Source of the DNA: Bidens hawaiensis
Taxonomy: Eukaryota > Streptophyta > Magnoliopsida > Asterales > Asteraceae
Assembly (NCBI GenBank): GCA_021521415.1
Contig: JAIQDT010003784.1
Coordinates: 62,001-126,000, forward strand
Direction of reading: 5' to 3'
DNA: 64,000 nt
The notes under the pieces were generated by a model. The model did no database searches and had not been told where the DNA came from. It worked only from the letters and a program-made list of their open reading frames with translations. This document shows, piece after piece, positions 1-11,400 of this stretch. Both the position numbers and the translations under genes were made by a program. Within the stretch, counting starts at the first letter, position 1. The number at the start of each line of letters is the position of its first letter.

Positions 1-292
1 TAAAACCGCCTAACGGTGAACATTTTCTTCAGGGGCCACCGTAGTTTATGGTGGCCACTGTAAGCTATGGTGGCTTCTATTCTTGCCTCCTTGTTTTCTT
101 CATAACTTTCTCGTTTCAACTCTGTTTTCTTCACCGTTTTCGCCCACGTTCTCTTAATTACATCATCTATCTTCTCCTACCTGCAATTATATGAGAAGCC
201 ATAGTCAACTAATTCCACAAAATAAACCGATTGTATGCATGGTTATTAACGATCTTACATCACTTAAGGGTTGTCCAATGGACCACCCGTCA
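1..292 (-). repeat. E3 3' LTR (distal part only)
   Basis: These 292 bases align without gaps to 5682-5973 and end in the same GACCACCCGTCA. By eye I count about 35 substitutions (about 12%). The rest of this LTR is left of the window. Confidence 0.9.
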
Positions 293-306
293 CATTCCCA
301 CACTTA
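293..306 (-). other. E3 polypurine tract region
   Basis: On the minus strand the bases next to the 3' LTR read GTAAGTGTGGGAATG before TGACGGG. This is the position and rough composition of the plus-strand primer. The run is short and interrupted. Confidence 0.5.
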
Positions 307-1714
307 CCTGTTGCTTGCCCTCAAGCAACTCAATCTTTCAATTTTAAACATTAAATCATTCAGTAAAGCACGTCTCGATTAAGGCCCCAAGTCATACTCT
401 ATTCCCACATGTTTCGTATTTGCACTATTAACACGTTTATTTATCAAACCTAGAAAATCAACCAAACCTTATACGTTTCCTGTTTTTCTTTCACGCAACA
501 CACCCCTCTCAAACTTTCCACTCAATACTTTTCTCAAAGCTAGCATGATACGCTAGTCCACCCAAATGCACATGTGCCAATATACTATAATAAGCTTGTG
601 TAACTATCGAACCTCCACCTAAAGAATGCATAGACACTCGCACAAATCAAGAGGGCCTATTATGGGTTGTAACGGGGCCAAGTGTTCGGGTACGGAATGG
701 GAATATTGAAAGTAACTCAGGCGATCCGATCTGGCTTATTACATACATTATAAGAAAACCTAAGAAATAAAATAAACAACTACAAACACCACTAACTTTT
801 TTTGTCTCTCTTTTTTTTTCTTTTCTTTTTCTTTCTAATCTCGATGCTTTGAATAATGAATCTTTTTTTTTGCATGTATTCAACAGTCTAATAAACATAA
901 TACTAAATTCTCATATCAATTACCAAGCAATAACACAATTACAATAAATAACCTACTAAGCTGGATCGTCTCGCAAATGTAACAAAGGGGTTGATTGAAA
1001 AATAATAAGTCCAAGAAATGGCTTCTAAAGGAACAAACCCCTCGCCCCTCTCGTTAACCACGCTCATATGTATAATGTATGAGGCCCAACCCCCAAAACC
1101 CACATTCGCACTCATCCAGACGAGGCTATACCTAAATGCCTATATCATTTTTGCACCAATGCCAAGCTAAGCTCTCGGAACACATTCATTACACAAGTTC
1201 TAACAAGAAGGGTCACACTGTTATCTTCAAATAATGCCAACCATGAAAACCCGTGATATAAAGTTCCAACCCAAAATTTGTTACCGGCATGTTACGTGAC
1301 ATAAATAACCAAAAACATGTCATTCTTGGCTGAAAATCTATTACCATTTCTTTTAAAACTTTGTAACACTCACACAAGGGAATTTGACCATGAAAAGGAA
1401 CCTTTATCTCAACACATCTTTTGAACCACAAACAAAAGTTTTCTCAAAAATTTTTAAATTTTCTCAAAAATATATCCACATCCCCACACTTGGGATACAT
1501 TGTCCCCAGTGTATGGTTTTGGCACATATTTTTTTTTTATTTTTTTTAAACATGAAAATTACCATACACCCAACACAGTGTTGAAGAGAAATACACAATA
1601 AATTTCCCCACACTTGGTTTTTGCTAAGATGGCATGCTTAAAATACCATTAATAACAAACATACTAGAAATTATAATGCAAAATAAAAATAAAAATATAC
1701 AAAATGTACAATTA
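307..1714 (-). other. E3 3' non-coding region
   Basis: About 1.4 kb between the protease stop and the 3' LTR with no ORF I believe. It holds pyrimidine runs near 785-870 and 1528-1548, and copies of a CCCACACTTGG motif near 1480-1510 and 1600, which resemble the sequence at the polypurine tract. I see no pol or env-like remnant. Confidence 0.6.
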
Positions 1715-2644
1715 CTACCTTTTTGAAACTTTATGACATTCAAGGAGGGTGACTGGCCCACTCCTGTGCAGCCTTCTCGTTATAAGCACGCTCTTTTTCA
1801 AGCACTGTTGCCAGTCTTCCGGCAAACCAGGGTCGGGCCCGAACATCCTCATTCTCCACCTTGGATCATTTAGGTTAGGTGGATGTCTCACTTTCGTCTT
1901 CCTTGGTCGGCCACCTTTTTCTGCCACCTTCTCACTCTGTTGATGCTCAACTTCTTCCTTCTCTACTGATCTGTAAATCACAAAACACTCTACTTTCATG
2001 TGATCCTTCCTCAAGAATACACACTTGTTAACAAAATCCGCCTTCAGGCTTTCCATGTCAACAAGAGGGTCAGTAGTATTTTCAAATAATAATAACCGTT
2101 TATCACGATTCCCAAATTTAATTTCCAATGTCCCCTTAGCACAATCAATCATTGCAAGTGAAGTGTCAAGGAAGGGTCTACCCAATATGACTGTAGGTTG
2201 CATGTTAGTTATACCTTTAGCATAATCAAGCACTAAAAAGTCAACTGGGTAACAGAAATCCTCCACATGTACCATCACATTATATATCATGCCTCGGGGA
2301 AGTGTATGGGTTTGATCCATTAATACCACGGTGGTGTTTACTTTTTGTAGTGGACCAAACTTATACTGATCATATAAACTACCGGACATGATACTAACAC
2401 AAGCTCCAAGATCTAGAAGTGTCCGATTAGTTTTAAATTCACCAATTTGGATTGATAAAAGGGGCATTTCTGGGTCTTGAAGTTTACTCGGGATAATGTT
2501 ATTATCAACCCTTACATCCATTATTTTGGTTAATTTGTTATTTAAATATTTATCACAAAAACAATTTTGACAAAAAGATGTTTCATTCGGTTGTAATTCA
2601 TAATTACCCACATTTTCAATCTCATCACTAATATCTTCCACCAC
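1715..2644 (-). pseudogene. E3 retropepsin-like protease region
   Basis: This 309-residue ORF is the C-terminal part of the E3 Gag-Pro frame. It has an aspartic protease core: TLLDLGACVSIMSGSLYD around residue 75, then VILGRPFLDTS around residue 150, the second structural motif of retropepsins. In Athila-type proteases the active site is usually DLGAS; here the Ser is Cys. Known role of the family: cleavage of the Gag polyprotein in virus-like particles. The tail is basic and proline-rich and stops without any RT. It is in the same frame as the gag ORFs upstream, separated by in-frame stops, so it was once one long polyprotein. Confidence 0.8.
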
Positions 2645-3376
2645 CCTCTCAAAAAACTATGGTGTTGGATCACTTTAAACACTAGAAATTTCAAAATTAG
2701 GTAAAAGACTTACAGCGTTGATATGCACGTTGTTCCCCTTTTTTAAGCTCGAGCTGTTTTTCTTCAAATTCGCCACATCGGTTGCAAGTTGACCCATTTG
2801 AGTGGTTAACGATTGGATGGCTTTGTCACGGATTTCATACTTTTGCATGCACACTTCATCAAGTTGATTTCTTCATTGCATATCTTGTGGAATCATCTTT
2901 AACATGTCCATGACTTCATTCCCAATTGATGAACTTTGACCCGTGGCCCCACTTTGACCGCCACCCCCTTGACGTTGAAACCCTTTATTATTCCCGCCAT
3001 GAAAATAACCTTGATTGTTGTATTCTTGGCGAGGAAGATAATTTCCTTGATTCCCTTGGAAATTAGGGTTGGATTGAGTAGTCGGATTTCCATAACGAAA
3101 ATTCGGATGATTTATCAACCCGGGGTGGTAAGTGTTGGAGTTCATGTTGTAATTTCTACCACCTCCCCCTTGAAGTGCATTCACCTCCTCCACTTATACT
3201 TGTCCCACCGTACACACCTCCGAAGCATGACCCAACTCATTACAATTTGTACAAACATCGATTACCTGATTAGTAGCTTGTACCCCTCCTTCTTCCATGG
3301 CTTGTACTTGTGGTCTTCCAATTGCCAGCCTTTCTCTTCTTCCGGTTTGAGCCTTTCTCTTTTATGTGACCGCCAT
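2645..3376 (-). pseudogene. E3 nucleocapsid and Gly/Asn-rich Gag linker
   Basis: Same frame as the capsid ORF. A CCHC zinc knuckle, CTNCNELGHASEVC, is encoded at 3212-3253 (C-X2-C-X4-H-X4-C), the RNA-binding motif of nucleocapsid. It is followed by a stop (GTA TAA GTG) and then, from about 3193, a Gly/Asn/Gln-rich stretch typical of Athila Gag after the knuckle. Further in-frame stops lie near 2870 (CAA TGA AGA) and 2660 (CCA TAG). Most are one C-to-T step from Gln or Arg codons. Confidence 0.75.
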
Positions 3377-4030
3377 TTACTCCAAATATGCCCAATCATC
3401 TTGTTCATAATTAGTACCAAATGCACCATTTGTGATCGATCTCAAATCCCGCTCATCTTCCATACTCAGATCCTCATGAAAAGCATTCAAAAATTCCCAA
3501 AGATCAATACCATGATGAGGACAATTTTTAATCATCATGTTAAACCGCTCGAATGCTTTATGAAACATCTCACTCGATTGTTGTTGGAAAGTTTTCAAAC
3601 TCCTTCTTGCATCATTGGTCTTTTGGGCTGTGTAAAATTCTTCCAAGAATCTTTGTTGCATCTCGGCCCAAGTATAAATGGATGCGGAAGGTAATGTATA
3701 AAACCATCTCTTTGCCTTATCTTCCAGAGAAAATTGAAACAAGACCAACTTAACCTTATCCGAAGAAAACCCTTAACCCCCAATCGTGTTGCAAATTGAG
3801 TCATATGCCTCCAAGTGAAAGTAAGGTTCCTCTGTTGCTAGACCCTTATACTTTGGTAGACTTTGGAGAGAATTGGTCCTCACCTCAAATGTCCTTCCTT
3901 GTTGATTGTGAGGAATAACCACTGGAGACGGATTATTAGTGATTATTGGTCGAAAATGAGCTTCAATCCCCCTTAACATCTCTCTTGCATGCTTTCTTGG
4001 TACCCCAATTGGTACTCTTGGTTGACCCAT
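3377..4030 (-). pseudogene. E3 Gag capsid domain (retrotransposon gag)
   Basis: Two in-frame ORFs (4030 to 3773 and 3748 to 3377) separated by one stop give a continuous retrotransposon-gag capsid domain: RTFEVRTNSLQSLPKYKG, then LVLFQFSLEDKAKRWFYTLP, then WAEMQQRFLEEFYTAQKT. These are hallmark segments of the Ty3/Gypsy gag domain in Athila/Tat elements, which assembles the particle shell. The stop sits in GGT TAA GGG where Gln (CAA) is expected. The stop at 3377 follows DDWAYLE, and the same frame resumes in the knuckle region. Confidence 0.85.
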
Positions 4031-4714
4031 TTGCCTATAGACGGGCCTTGGAGGTGCAAATTATTGAAATTGTGGTTGGGGCATTTGTTGTTGGAAGGGT
4101 TGATCTTGTTTTTGCCCTTGTGGTTGCACTTCTTGTGGAGCTTTCTGGTGTTGAATAATTGGTGGCGGTTAAGCTTGTTGTTGAACAACCAGTGGTGGTT
4201 GTCTATTAAGTTCCTGCACCGATTCCGTTTGTTGCCCTTGTGCATAAGAAAAATTTCGTTGATTCGCCAGCTAACTTGCATCACCCCCCATGTAGTAACC
4301 TTCCATTTCATACCCCTCAAAATCACTGTCAAACCCATACCAATAACCATCACCTTGTGTTCTTAAATATTGCATGAAAGGTAGTGGTTGATATTGGTAG
4401 CTTGATTGTGGTTGTTGAAAGATTGATGTTGAGTAGGTGAGTTAAGCATTTATGGGTTCGGTTGTGTGAGTTGGTTTTAGCTCACTTGATGAAGTAGGTA
4501 TGCTAGTAGTAATCGGTGGAGGGGGATTTGGTGGAGGTGTGATTGGGATTGTTTGACCCGAAGTGTGAGCTGGTGAATCCATGGTGTTGTTTGATGAAAT
4601 TGGAGAACCAAGAATCTTGTTATCCTTGAGTAACACTCGGCTTCTTCTAAGTGTGCGGTCAATCTCGGGATCAAATACTAGCAGTGATGACATGTCGGAG
4701 CCTCTAGTATGCAT
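4031..4714 (-). pseudogene. E3 Gag N-terminus and Gln-rich linker
   Basis: The frame opens near 4714 or 4687 with MSSLLVFDPEIDRTLRRSR, which matches the DPEI-RTLRR start of Athila-type Gag. A Pro/Ser/Thr-rich segment follows, then about 130 residues very rich in Gln and Pro. Four in-frame stops interrupt it, at 4442-4444, 4271-4273, 4169-4171 and 4061-4063. All lie in the Gln-rich part and all are TAA or TAG where CAA or CAG would fit. Confidence 0.7.
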
Positions 4715-4805
4715 ACACCTGTACGTACCTACACACTAACACAACCAGCGTAAACCCGAAAATAACAAACAAAATCTACAAAAGCTAACACACGTTGCGC
4801 ACTAA

Positions 4806-4823
4806 TCCCCGACAACGACGCCA
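4806..4823 (-). other. E3 primer binding site (tRNA-Asp type)
   Basis: On the minus strand this reads TGGCGTCGTTGTCGGGGA, five bases from the 5' LTR end. It is a near match to the 3' end complement of plant tRNA-Asp, the usual Athila primer. Confidence 0.8.
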
Positions 4824-4828
4824 AAATT

Positions 4829-5973
4829 TGACGTGAGGTCGACGACTCACTCAAAAATAAAACAAATACAACTACTTAGATAGCGGTAAGTGGGTATCGA
4901 ACACAGGAAGTTTGTGGAAAATGTGTTACTGAGTAGCTTTGAAATTTATCTATATTAACTAAGTACAAAAAATAGATTCAATGATTAGGTTATTTGGTTT
5001 GAATAACATAAAGAACTAAAACAATTTAACGAGTTTTAAAACAATATGAGAAAATATGTCTTCCCTCGATTTCAGGTTTCTACTAATGCCCAAATAAATA
5101 TTTAACTGAGATGAACGATAAAGATATAGTTCGTGCTTATGCAATGATTGTGATAATTGAAGACTAGGTACTTGGATTATAAATGCAAGGTAATCATTAA
5201 AATATCAATTAGTTTATCCAACCCCGAATCAGTGCCGATTAATCTCGATTGCTTACAAAACTAAGAACTGACAGTTTAGAACACGAACTTAATAAACTAA
5301 CAATCTAACAATCAACTCATAAACACCATAATAATGAAATCAATAAGATCAAACTATTATCTCAGAAATTGCATAAAAATTCAATCAAACATTCATAAAT
5401 AAACCTTACAATCCGAGGGAAAACACAAAGAGGATTAGTCGAGCATAATTCGGTTCATCATCCCTTCGATTATAGTAATCATATGAATCAAAATTGAGTC
5501 TCTAATGATTACAACACTCCCAATAATGTTATTGTACCCAAAAATCGCCTCTAGGTCGCTCTAGGATCAAAATATATGATATGGATGTCAAAAGCCGTCC
5601 CTAAAACGAGTTTATAAGGTTGTTACAAGTTTCAGCGTCAGGCCCACCGTTACGGTGACTTCCAAATTACCCACGGTGGCTTAAAACTTCCTTAAGGTGA
5701 CCATTTTCTTTAGGGGCCACCGTAGCTTACGGTGGCTACTGTAAGCTATAGTGGCTTCCATTCTTGCCTCCTTGATTTCTTCATAACTTTCTCATTTCAA
5801 CTCCATTTTCTTTAGCGTTTTCGCCCACATTCTCGTAATTACATCCTCTATCTTCTCCTACCTGAAATTTTATGAGTAACCGCAGTCAAGTAATTCCACA
5901 AAATAAACCGTCTGTATGCGTCGTTATTTACAATCTTATATCACTTAAGGGTTGTCCAATTGACCACCCGTCA
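4829..5973 (-). repeat. E3 5' LTR (1145 bp)
   Basis: Bounded by TGACG on the left and CGTCA on the right, next to the primer site on the left and E2 LTR sequence on the right. Its last 292 bp are repeated at 1-292. No coding content. Confidence 0.9.
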
Positions 5974-6311
5974 GAACACGGTCTAGTATTGATGTTATTT
6001 TGGATCGTCACAACGTTCTAGCACCAACGGGTTCGGGTTTTCACGTTTGGATCTTGGCTCGGGATATAGGATGATGTTTGTGTGTGTTTTTCAAGGTGTA
6101 TGCTATGGTGTAGAGATGGATTAAAATTTAAGAATTAGGGTTTAAGGGGTATTTATACTCCCTAATGCCCATGGACCTAAGTCTCATTCCATCTCTTATT
6201 CCATCTTCTAAAGTCCAAGCCATCCTCTTACAGTTTATTATATAAACCGATACACGACACATTATTGAATAAATGAAATTTTATTATCATAACCAAAAGT
6301 AGGATGTTACA
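5974..6311 (-). repeat. E2 3' LTR fragment
   Basis: Aligns to 13404-13753, including GAACAC at the E3 junction, a TATA-like GTATAAATACCC on the minus strand, and the terminal TGTAACATCCTACTTTTGG. The remainder lies beyond E3, left of the window. Confidence 0.9.
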
Positions 6312-6325
6312 TGTCTTCCCTCCTT
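6312..6325 (-). other. E2 polypurine tract
   Basis: Minus-strand sequence AAGGAGGGAAGACA lies directly next to the LTR start TGTAACATCC, as required for the plus-strand primer. Confidence 0.75.
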
Positions 6326-6354
6326 AAAGAGGTTTCATCCCCGAAACCTAACTA

Positions 6355-6614
6355 TTACTTAAACAATCCTGGGTAAAACCTGCACATCTCTTCCTCTGCT
6401 TCCCAAGTGGCGTCCGATCCTTTTCGATGTTTCATATCACTTTCACCAATGGGATAACTTTATGACGAAGCTGATTTTCCTTTCGGTCAACGATCTCTAC
6501 AGGCTGCTCGACATAGTTTAACTGTTCATCAACCTCAATGTCTACTAATGGCACATGCGACGTGTCATCAGCTAAGCATTTTCTCAATTGAGAAACATGA
6601 AAGGTAGAGTGAAT
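6355..6614 (-). pseudogene. E2 chromodomain, C-terminal end of Pol
   Basis: In frame with integrase but after a stop (GAA TGA ATT; CGA is expected). The translation shows IHSTFHVSQLRKCL, then LNYVEQPVEIVDRKE and IPLVKV, then after a 1-base shift a GSDATWEAEEEM-like end. This is the fold order of plant chromovirus chromodomains, which bind histone marks and steer integration toward heterochromatin. The reading frame ends in TAA at 6355-6357, next to the polypurine tract. Confidence 0.8.
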
Positions 6615-7703
6615 TCATTCTAACACCTCGGGTAAATCTAGCTTGTAAGCCACTTCACCCACGCGATCCACAATCTTAAACGGTCCAATGTACCTCGGGC
6701 TAAACTTTCCTCTCTTTCTGAAGCGAATAATTCCTTTCCAAGGTGAGACCTTGAGAATCACATTGTCACCAACGTTAAACTCGATTGGTCGTCGCATCTT
6801 ATCAGCATACGACTTCTGACGGTCTTGAGCAGCGTTCATTCTTGCCTTGATCTGATCAAACCTTGATGAGGTTTCTAGCACAACTTCAAGGCTTCCAATA
6901 TCTTTTTGTCCAATCTCTCCCCAACATACATGAGTTCTACAACGTCTACCATATAACATATCAAATGGCGGCATACCAATACTCGAATGGTAGTTGTTAT
7001 TATAGGAGAACTCTGCCAGATGCAGTTGATCATCCCAACTTCCTCTAAAGTCTAAAACACAAGCGCGTAGCATATCCTCAAGGGTTTGGATAGTCCTTTC
7101 AGACTGCCCATTTGTTTGAGGATAATACGTCGTATTGATGTTCAGTCTTCTCCCTATAGCTTCATGCAACTTCTTCCAAAATCTTGAAGTAAAGCGAGTG
7201 TCTCTATCAGACACGATCGATAATGGCACTCCGTGTTTAGCCACAACCTCTTTTACGAACACATTTGCTAACGTTTCTGACGAGATGGCCTCTCGTATAG
7301 GCAGGAAATGAGAACTTTTCGTTAAATGGTCCACTATCACCCAAATGGTATCATGATGTTTAGCCGTATGGGGTAGCTTAGTTATGAAATCCATGGTGAT
7401 GTGTTCCCATTTCCATTCAGTTATCTCTAGTGGCTGCATCTTTAAATAAGGTTTCTGGTGCTCAGCCTTGACTTGCAAACAAGTTAAGCACTTACTAACA
7501 TAATCTACTACATCATTCTTCATACCTGACCACCAATAGTCTCTCTTTAGGTCTTGATACATCTTGGTGGATCCCGAATGAATCGAGTATCTCGACTTAT
7601 GAGCTTCATCTAAGATTCGACCTCTAAGATTTCCATGGCGTGGAATCCACATACGGTCAAACCTAGTCTTCACACCATTAGCGTTATCTATTAGCTCATC
7701 TTG
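6615..7703 (-). pseudogene. E2 integrase
   Basis: The main ORF starts at 7673 and the frame extends upstream to a stop near 7702. It has an N-terminal HHCC zinc-binding region (HSGSTKMYQDLKRDYWWSG...CLTC) and the catalytic DDE core: D in HITMDFITKLP, D in SIVSDRDTRFTS, E in NGQSERTIQTLEDML. The GPFKIVDRVGEVAYKLDLP segment, the usual lead-in to the chromodomain, follows. Integrase inserts the cDNA into the host chromosome. All three catalytic acids are present, so this domain is the best preserved part of E2, although the polyprotein is interrupted both sides. Confidence 0.9.
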
Positions 7704-8567
7704 TTATCTGAAAATTCTCTCTTTCTTCATTAGCCCTCCATCTGCAAGTACCTCAAGCTGCACCTTGATGATCCCTTCAAAGAGATCTGAGTTAACATTC
7801 AATTTATAAGTCTTCACTATTGCAATGACTTCTTCATTCTTACGGCTTAGCGCGTCAGCAACAACATTAGCCTTACCAGGATAGTATTTGATATCACAGT
7901 CATAGTCCTTTATCAACTCTAACCACCTTCTTTGTCTCATGTTCAATTCTTTCTGCTCAAAGAAGTACTTCAATCTCTTATGATCCGTATAAATAGTACA
8001 CTTAGTACCATATAGATAATGTCTCCTTAACTTTAGAGCATGCACTACTGCTACTAGCTCTTAATCATGCATCGGGTAGGTACTCTCAAGAACCTTCAAC
8101 TGTCTGGACGCATAACCTATTACTTTCCCTCGTTGTATCAACACACAACCTAACCCATGATGTGTGGCATCAGTACAAACAACCAAGTCCTCGTCACCAT
8201 CGGGTAAATCAAGGGTTGGAGCTTGTGTGAGTCTTTTCTTTAATTTATCAAAAGCCTCCTCCTGAAACTTATCCCAACTAAACACTACAGACTTTCGGGT
8301 CATTCCGGTCAATAGTGTAGCTATCTTGGAGAAGCCCTCAATGAATCTCCTATAATAACCAGCCAACCCTAAGAAGTTGCCTATATCAATCGGGTTCTGC
8401 GGAGTCTTCCAGTTTGTTATCGCCTCAATCTTAGCAGGGTCCACAGAAATCCCTTCAGGATTGATCACGTCATCAAGAAACTGCACCTCGCGCAACCAAA
8501 ATGCGCACTACGAAAACTTAGCATACAACTTCTCTTCTTTCAGCTTCTCTAATACGTCTCGTAGATG
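7704..8567 (-). pseudogene. E2 RNase H and RT thumb/connection
   Basis: Two in-frame ORFs (8495 to 8061, 8045 to 7704) separated by one stop. The first has [16 protein letters not shown], typical of the Gypsy RT-RH connection, then [13 protein letters not shown], the first catalytic Asp region of RNase H. The second has [12 protein letters not shown] and ADALSRK, the classic end of Gypsy RNase H. The intervening stop is in HD-TAA-ELVAVV, so the catalytic Glu region is just after it. A further stop lies in KFS-TAG-C near 8515. RNase H removes template RNA during reverse transcription. Confidence 0.88.
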
Positions 8568-9188
8568 TTAAGCATGGTCGGACTCACTCTTAGAATAAAC
8601 CATCATATCGTCAATGAAAACTATAACTGACTTATCCAACATCGGCCGACATACCCTATTCATCATGTCCATAAATGCTGTTCGGGCATTCGTTAGACCG
8701 AATGACATCACGAGGAACTCGTAATTTCCATACCGTGTCCGAAACGCTGTTCTAGGGATGTCTGCCTCTTTCACCTTCAGTTGATGATAGCCTGATCTAA
8801 GGTCTATTCGAGAGAACCAACTCGAACCATGTAGTTGATCAAACAAGTCATCAATCTGTGGAAATGAATATCTATTCTTCACCGTAAGCTTGTTTAACTC
8901 ACGGTAGTCTATACACATTCTCATACATCCATCCTTCTTCTTGACAAACAACACCGGTGTGCGCCACGTGGAAACACTCGGTCTTATAAAACCTTTATCG
9001 AGGAGTTCTTGTAGTTGGGACATCAATTCTTTCATCTTAGATGGTGCTAGACGGTAAGGTGCATTCGCGACGGGCTGTGCTCCTTGTATTAAGTCTATTT
9101 GGAATTCTACCTCTCGCTCTGGTGGCAACCCTGGAATGTCCTCAGGGAACACTACTGGGTAGTCACGCACAACATTAACATATTTCAC
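8568..9188 (-). pseudogene. E2 reverse transcriptase
   Basis: 206 residues spanning the Gypsy RT palm and fingers: [18 protein letters not shown] at the start, [32 protein letters not shown] with the first catalytic Asp, [15 protein letters not shown], and the active-site box [12 protein letters not shown]. The usual Leu or Ile after FIDD is Met, but both Asp are present. The ORF ends at a TAA in DHA-stop-HLR; sequence continues in the same frame downstream. RT copies element RNA into cDNA. Confidence 0.92.
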
Positions 9189-9765
9189 TTCTTTCGTCTC
9201 GGCCGTAGCTTTGACAACATACGCCAGGTAGGCACCACACCTTCACCTTAACAAACCTTCGGCTTTTATCATCGAAATGACATTAAGCCCTGAACTTTAT
9301 TTATCACCATAAACCGTCACCGTACCACCATCCAAGGACTTTAACCTTATCAACCTACTTTCTACACACTATCTAAGCCTCGAACTCAGATAGCCAATCC
9401 ATTCCCAAAACCACATCGAATCCTCCTAAGGTCATAACATACATGGTAACAGGGAACTCACACCCCTCTAACTCTATCTTACAATCCTTAACCATACTCA
9501 TTATCCTAACCGAGGTCTCACTAGCAGTTTCTACTATAAAGGTTTTAGGCACACGACAACATTACATTTTTGCTAACTTACTAAATGTCGTACCCACAAA
9601 ACTTTTATTTGCACCTAAATCGAACAATACTGAATCGGTAATACCGTTTACTAAAAACGTACCTGTCACGACATCTGGGATCTGCTTGGCCTGTTCTTGA
9701 GTCAGCATGTAGGCTCTGATCTTTGGTCTTGACGATTCAACATCTTTCTTTCCGCTTCCTCCATA
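9189..9765 (-). pseudogene. E2 protease and PR-RT linker (decayed)
   Basis: Translating the minus strand after the gag stop gives LTQEQAKQIPDVVTGTFLVNG, then VLFDLGANKSFVG, then GFDVVLGMDWLSEFEA. This is the Gypsy retropepsin layout. The active site should be D-S/T-G-A; here it is DLGA, and the Leu codon TTA is one C-to-T change from Ser TCA, so catalysis is probably lost. Stops follow (ATG TAA TGT, GCT TAG ATA, AAG TAG) and at least one frame change occurs before the RT ORF at 9188. Confidence 0.75.
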
Positions 9766-11016
9766 TTAAGTACATTCCCTGGCCATGTGGCCCGTCTTGC
9801 CACACCGGAAACATGTTGGTTTCTCACTGCACTCATGAGCATAGTGCCCCACCTTCCCGTACTTATAACAGGCGTTTGATCCAACTCTACACTCTCCTTC
9901 ATGCGCCTTTCCACATTTGTGATGAACATCAGTCTCAACACCCCACATGCACTCACCATTGTGCATCTTACCACATTCTTTACACGACCTCTTCTCCCAC
10001 ACCTTCTCATTTTTATCCTTAGGGTTCCACAACTGAGTACCAGGTCGTTTGACCGGAGCAACGCGATTCTTTTCTTTCTTTTCTTCTAACACCACGTCAT
10101 CCACCGCCAGGTCATGGTTAACCATCTCTGCAAGTTCGACAGCAGAGTCATAGGTAGTAGGTTTACTTGCCCTGACTAACGTACGGATGTTCTGTGGCAT
10201 TCCTCTTATATAGCACTTGATTCTCTTGGCCTCAGTGTTCACCATGTCAGGCACCAATCTCGACATGCGGTTGAATTAAGTAGTGTACTCGCGGTGTGTC
10301 ATCTTACCCGCCTTCAAATTCAAAAACTTCATCTCAGCCCTCTCAACTTCAGCATCAGCACAGAAAAGCTTTATGACCATCTCCTTCAAGTCATCCCACC
10401 TCAAAGCCTTAATATCTTCCTGGTTCTTCCTTTGCTCTACCGAGTCCCACCAGTACATAGCTTCATCTCCGAACGACTGGGTGGCATAACCCACTACTTG
10501 GTCAGGACGACACTTGCTAATTCGGATAACCTTGTCCATAGCGGTTATCCATTGGGGAGTGGCAATTGCATCCCCCAAACCAGTCAGCTTCGGCGGGTCG
10601 CAACCTTTGAACAACATATAGTTACACCCACCTCGGCCTCTGTTTCACTCGTCAACTTTCATAGATCGAACGTCGTTTGAATCACCATTCTCCCTCTCGT
10701 TATCCTTCTTACCATCGTCTCCTGACCTCTCAGCAGTTCTTGCATGGCTTCCAGCCGACTTTTCCGGTTGTAGGTTCTTCACTGCAGCAGCTACAACTTG
10801 AGCAATGGCTGCCTGAACAGCAGGGTCAAGTTGATACCCTTCATTGTTGCTCGGATTCCGTCCAACTGCACTTCCTTCTTCCCTTGAGTTAGTAGCTGAT
10901 TCTACAGAAGGTTCTCGGACAATGCGTGGCCTACCACGACGTCCAGTACGATCTTCATGGCCGGCGACCTTTCTTGCTCCAACCATTCGTATTCTATAAG
11001 GAAACACAAACGTCAT
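9766..11016 (-). pseudogene. E2 Gag
   Basis: Three ORFs in one frame (11016 to 10645, 10617 to 10276, 10266 to 9766). The N-terminal part is basic and Glu-rich; MVGARKV inside it may be the true start. The middle is the retrotransposon gag capsid domain (PQWITAMDKVIRISKC, YATQSFGDEAMYWWDSV). The C-terminal part is Cys-rich: CKECGKMHNGEC, CYKYGKVGHYAHEC (second Cys replaced by Tyr) and CFRCGKTGHMAREC, an intact CCHC knuckle. The stops between ORFs are GAG TGA AAC and ACT TAA TTC, each one C-to-T step from Arg or Gln. Gag forms the particle and packages RNA. Confidence 0.88.
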
Positions 11017-11388
11017 CCCTTAAAGAACCATTTAGTACAAGGATAGTATGGCTAACAGGTAATAAAAATGGCCAGTTGTGATTAGCTTATCATGTAACTT
11101 TCCGTGTCCTATACACTTCCCTTTGTGAGTCTACTTGTGCCAGTTCTACATGTAACAGTTAGGCAATCAAACAATTCATATAATCATACACCCCTATCCC
11201 TAACAATTAAGCTAACTTCCTTACATATTCATACATTACACATGAATTTAATCATGTACTTTTCCTTCACTTAGCTTGCTTGAGTGACACATGGCTTTCT
11301 TGAACTATAATCTTCTTTCTTTTCTTACTTATGCCTCATTCTCTATTCAAGTTTAAGCATGTAGGATGCTTAATTCTCTCGAACTTAT
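11017..11388 (-). other. E2 5' leader
   Basis: AT-rich untranslated stretch between the primer site and the gag start. No ORF or clear structure seen. Confidence 0.6.
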
Positions 11389-11400
11389 GCTCTGATACCA
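11389..11400 (-). other. E2 primer binding site (initiator Met tRNA)
   Basis: Minus strand TGGTATCAGAGC is the canonical complement of plant tRNA-iMet. It lies 8 bases from the 5' LTR end. Confidence 0.9.

Larger units (their letters stand above)
1..5973 (-). mobile_element. E3: Athila-like gag-protease-only LTR retrotransposon
   Basis: Read on the minus strand the order is 5' LTR (4829-5973), tRNA-Asp-type primer site (4806-4823), gag, retropepsin, a non-coding tail and the 3' LTR (1-292, truncated by the window edge). LTR ends are TGACG...CGTCA. No reverse transcriptase, RNase H or integrase lies between the protease stop and the 3' LTR, so the element is non-autonomous, like the published TR-GAG class. 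Gag sequence and primer site place it near Athila (Ty3/Gypsy). It is inserted in the 3' LTR of E2: E2 LTR sequence resumes exactly at 5974. The expected 5-bp target duplication, GAACA to the right, cannot be checked because the left end is outside the window. Confidence 0.85.
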
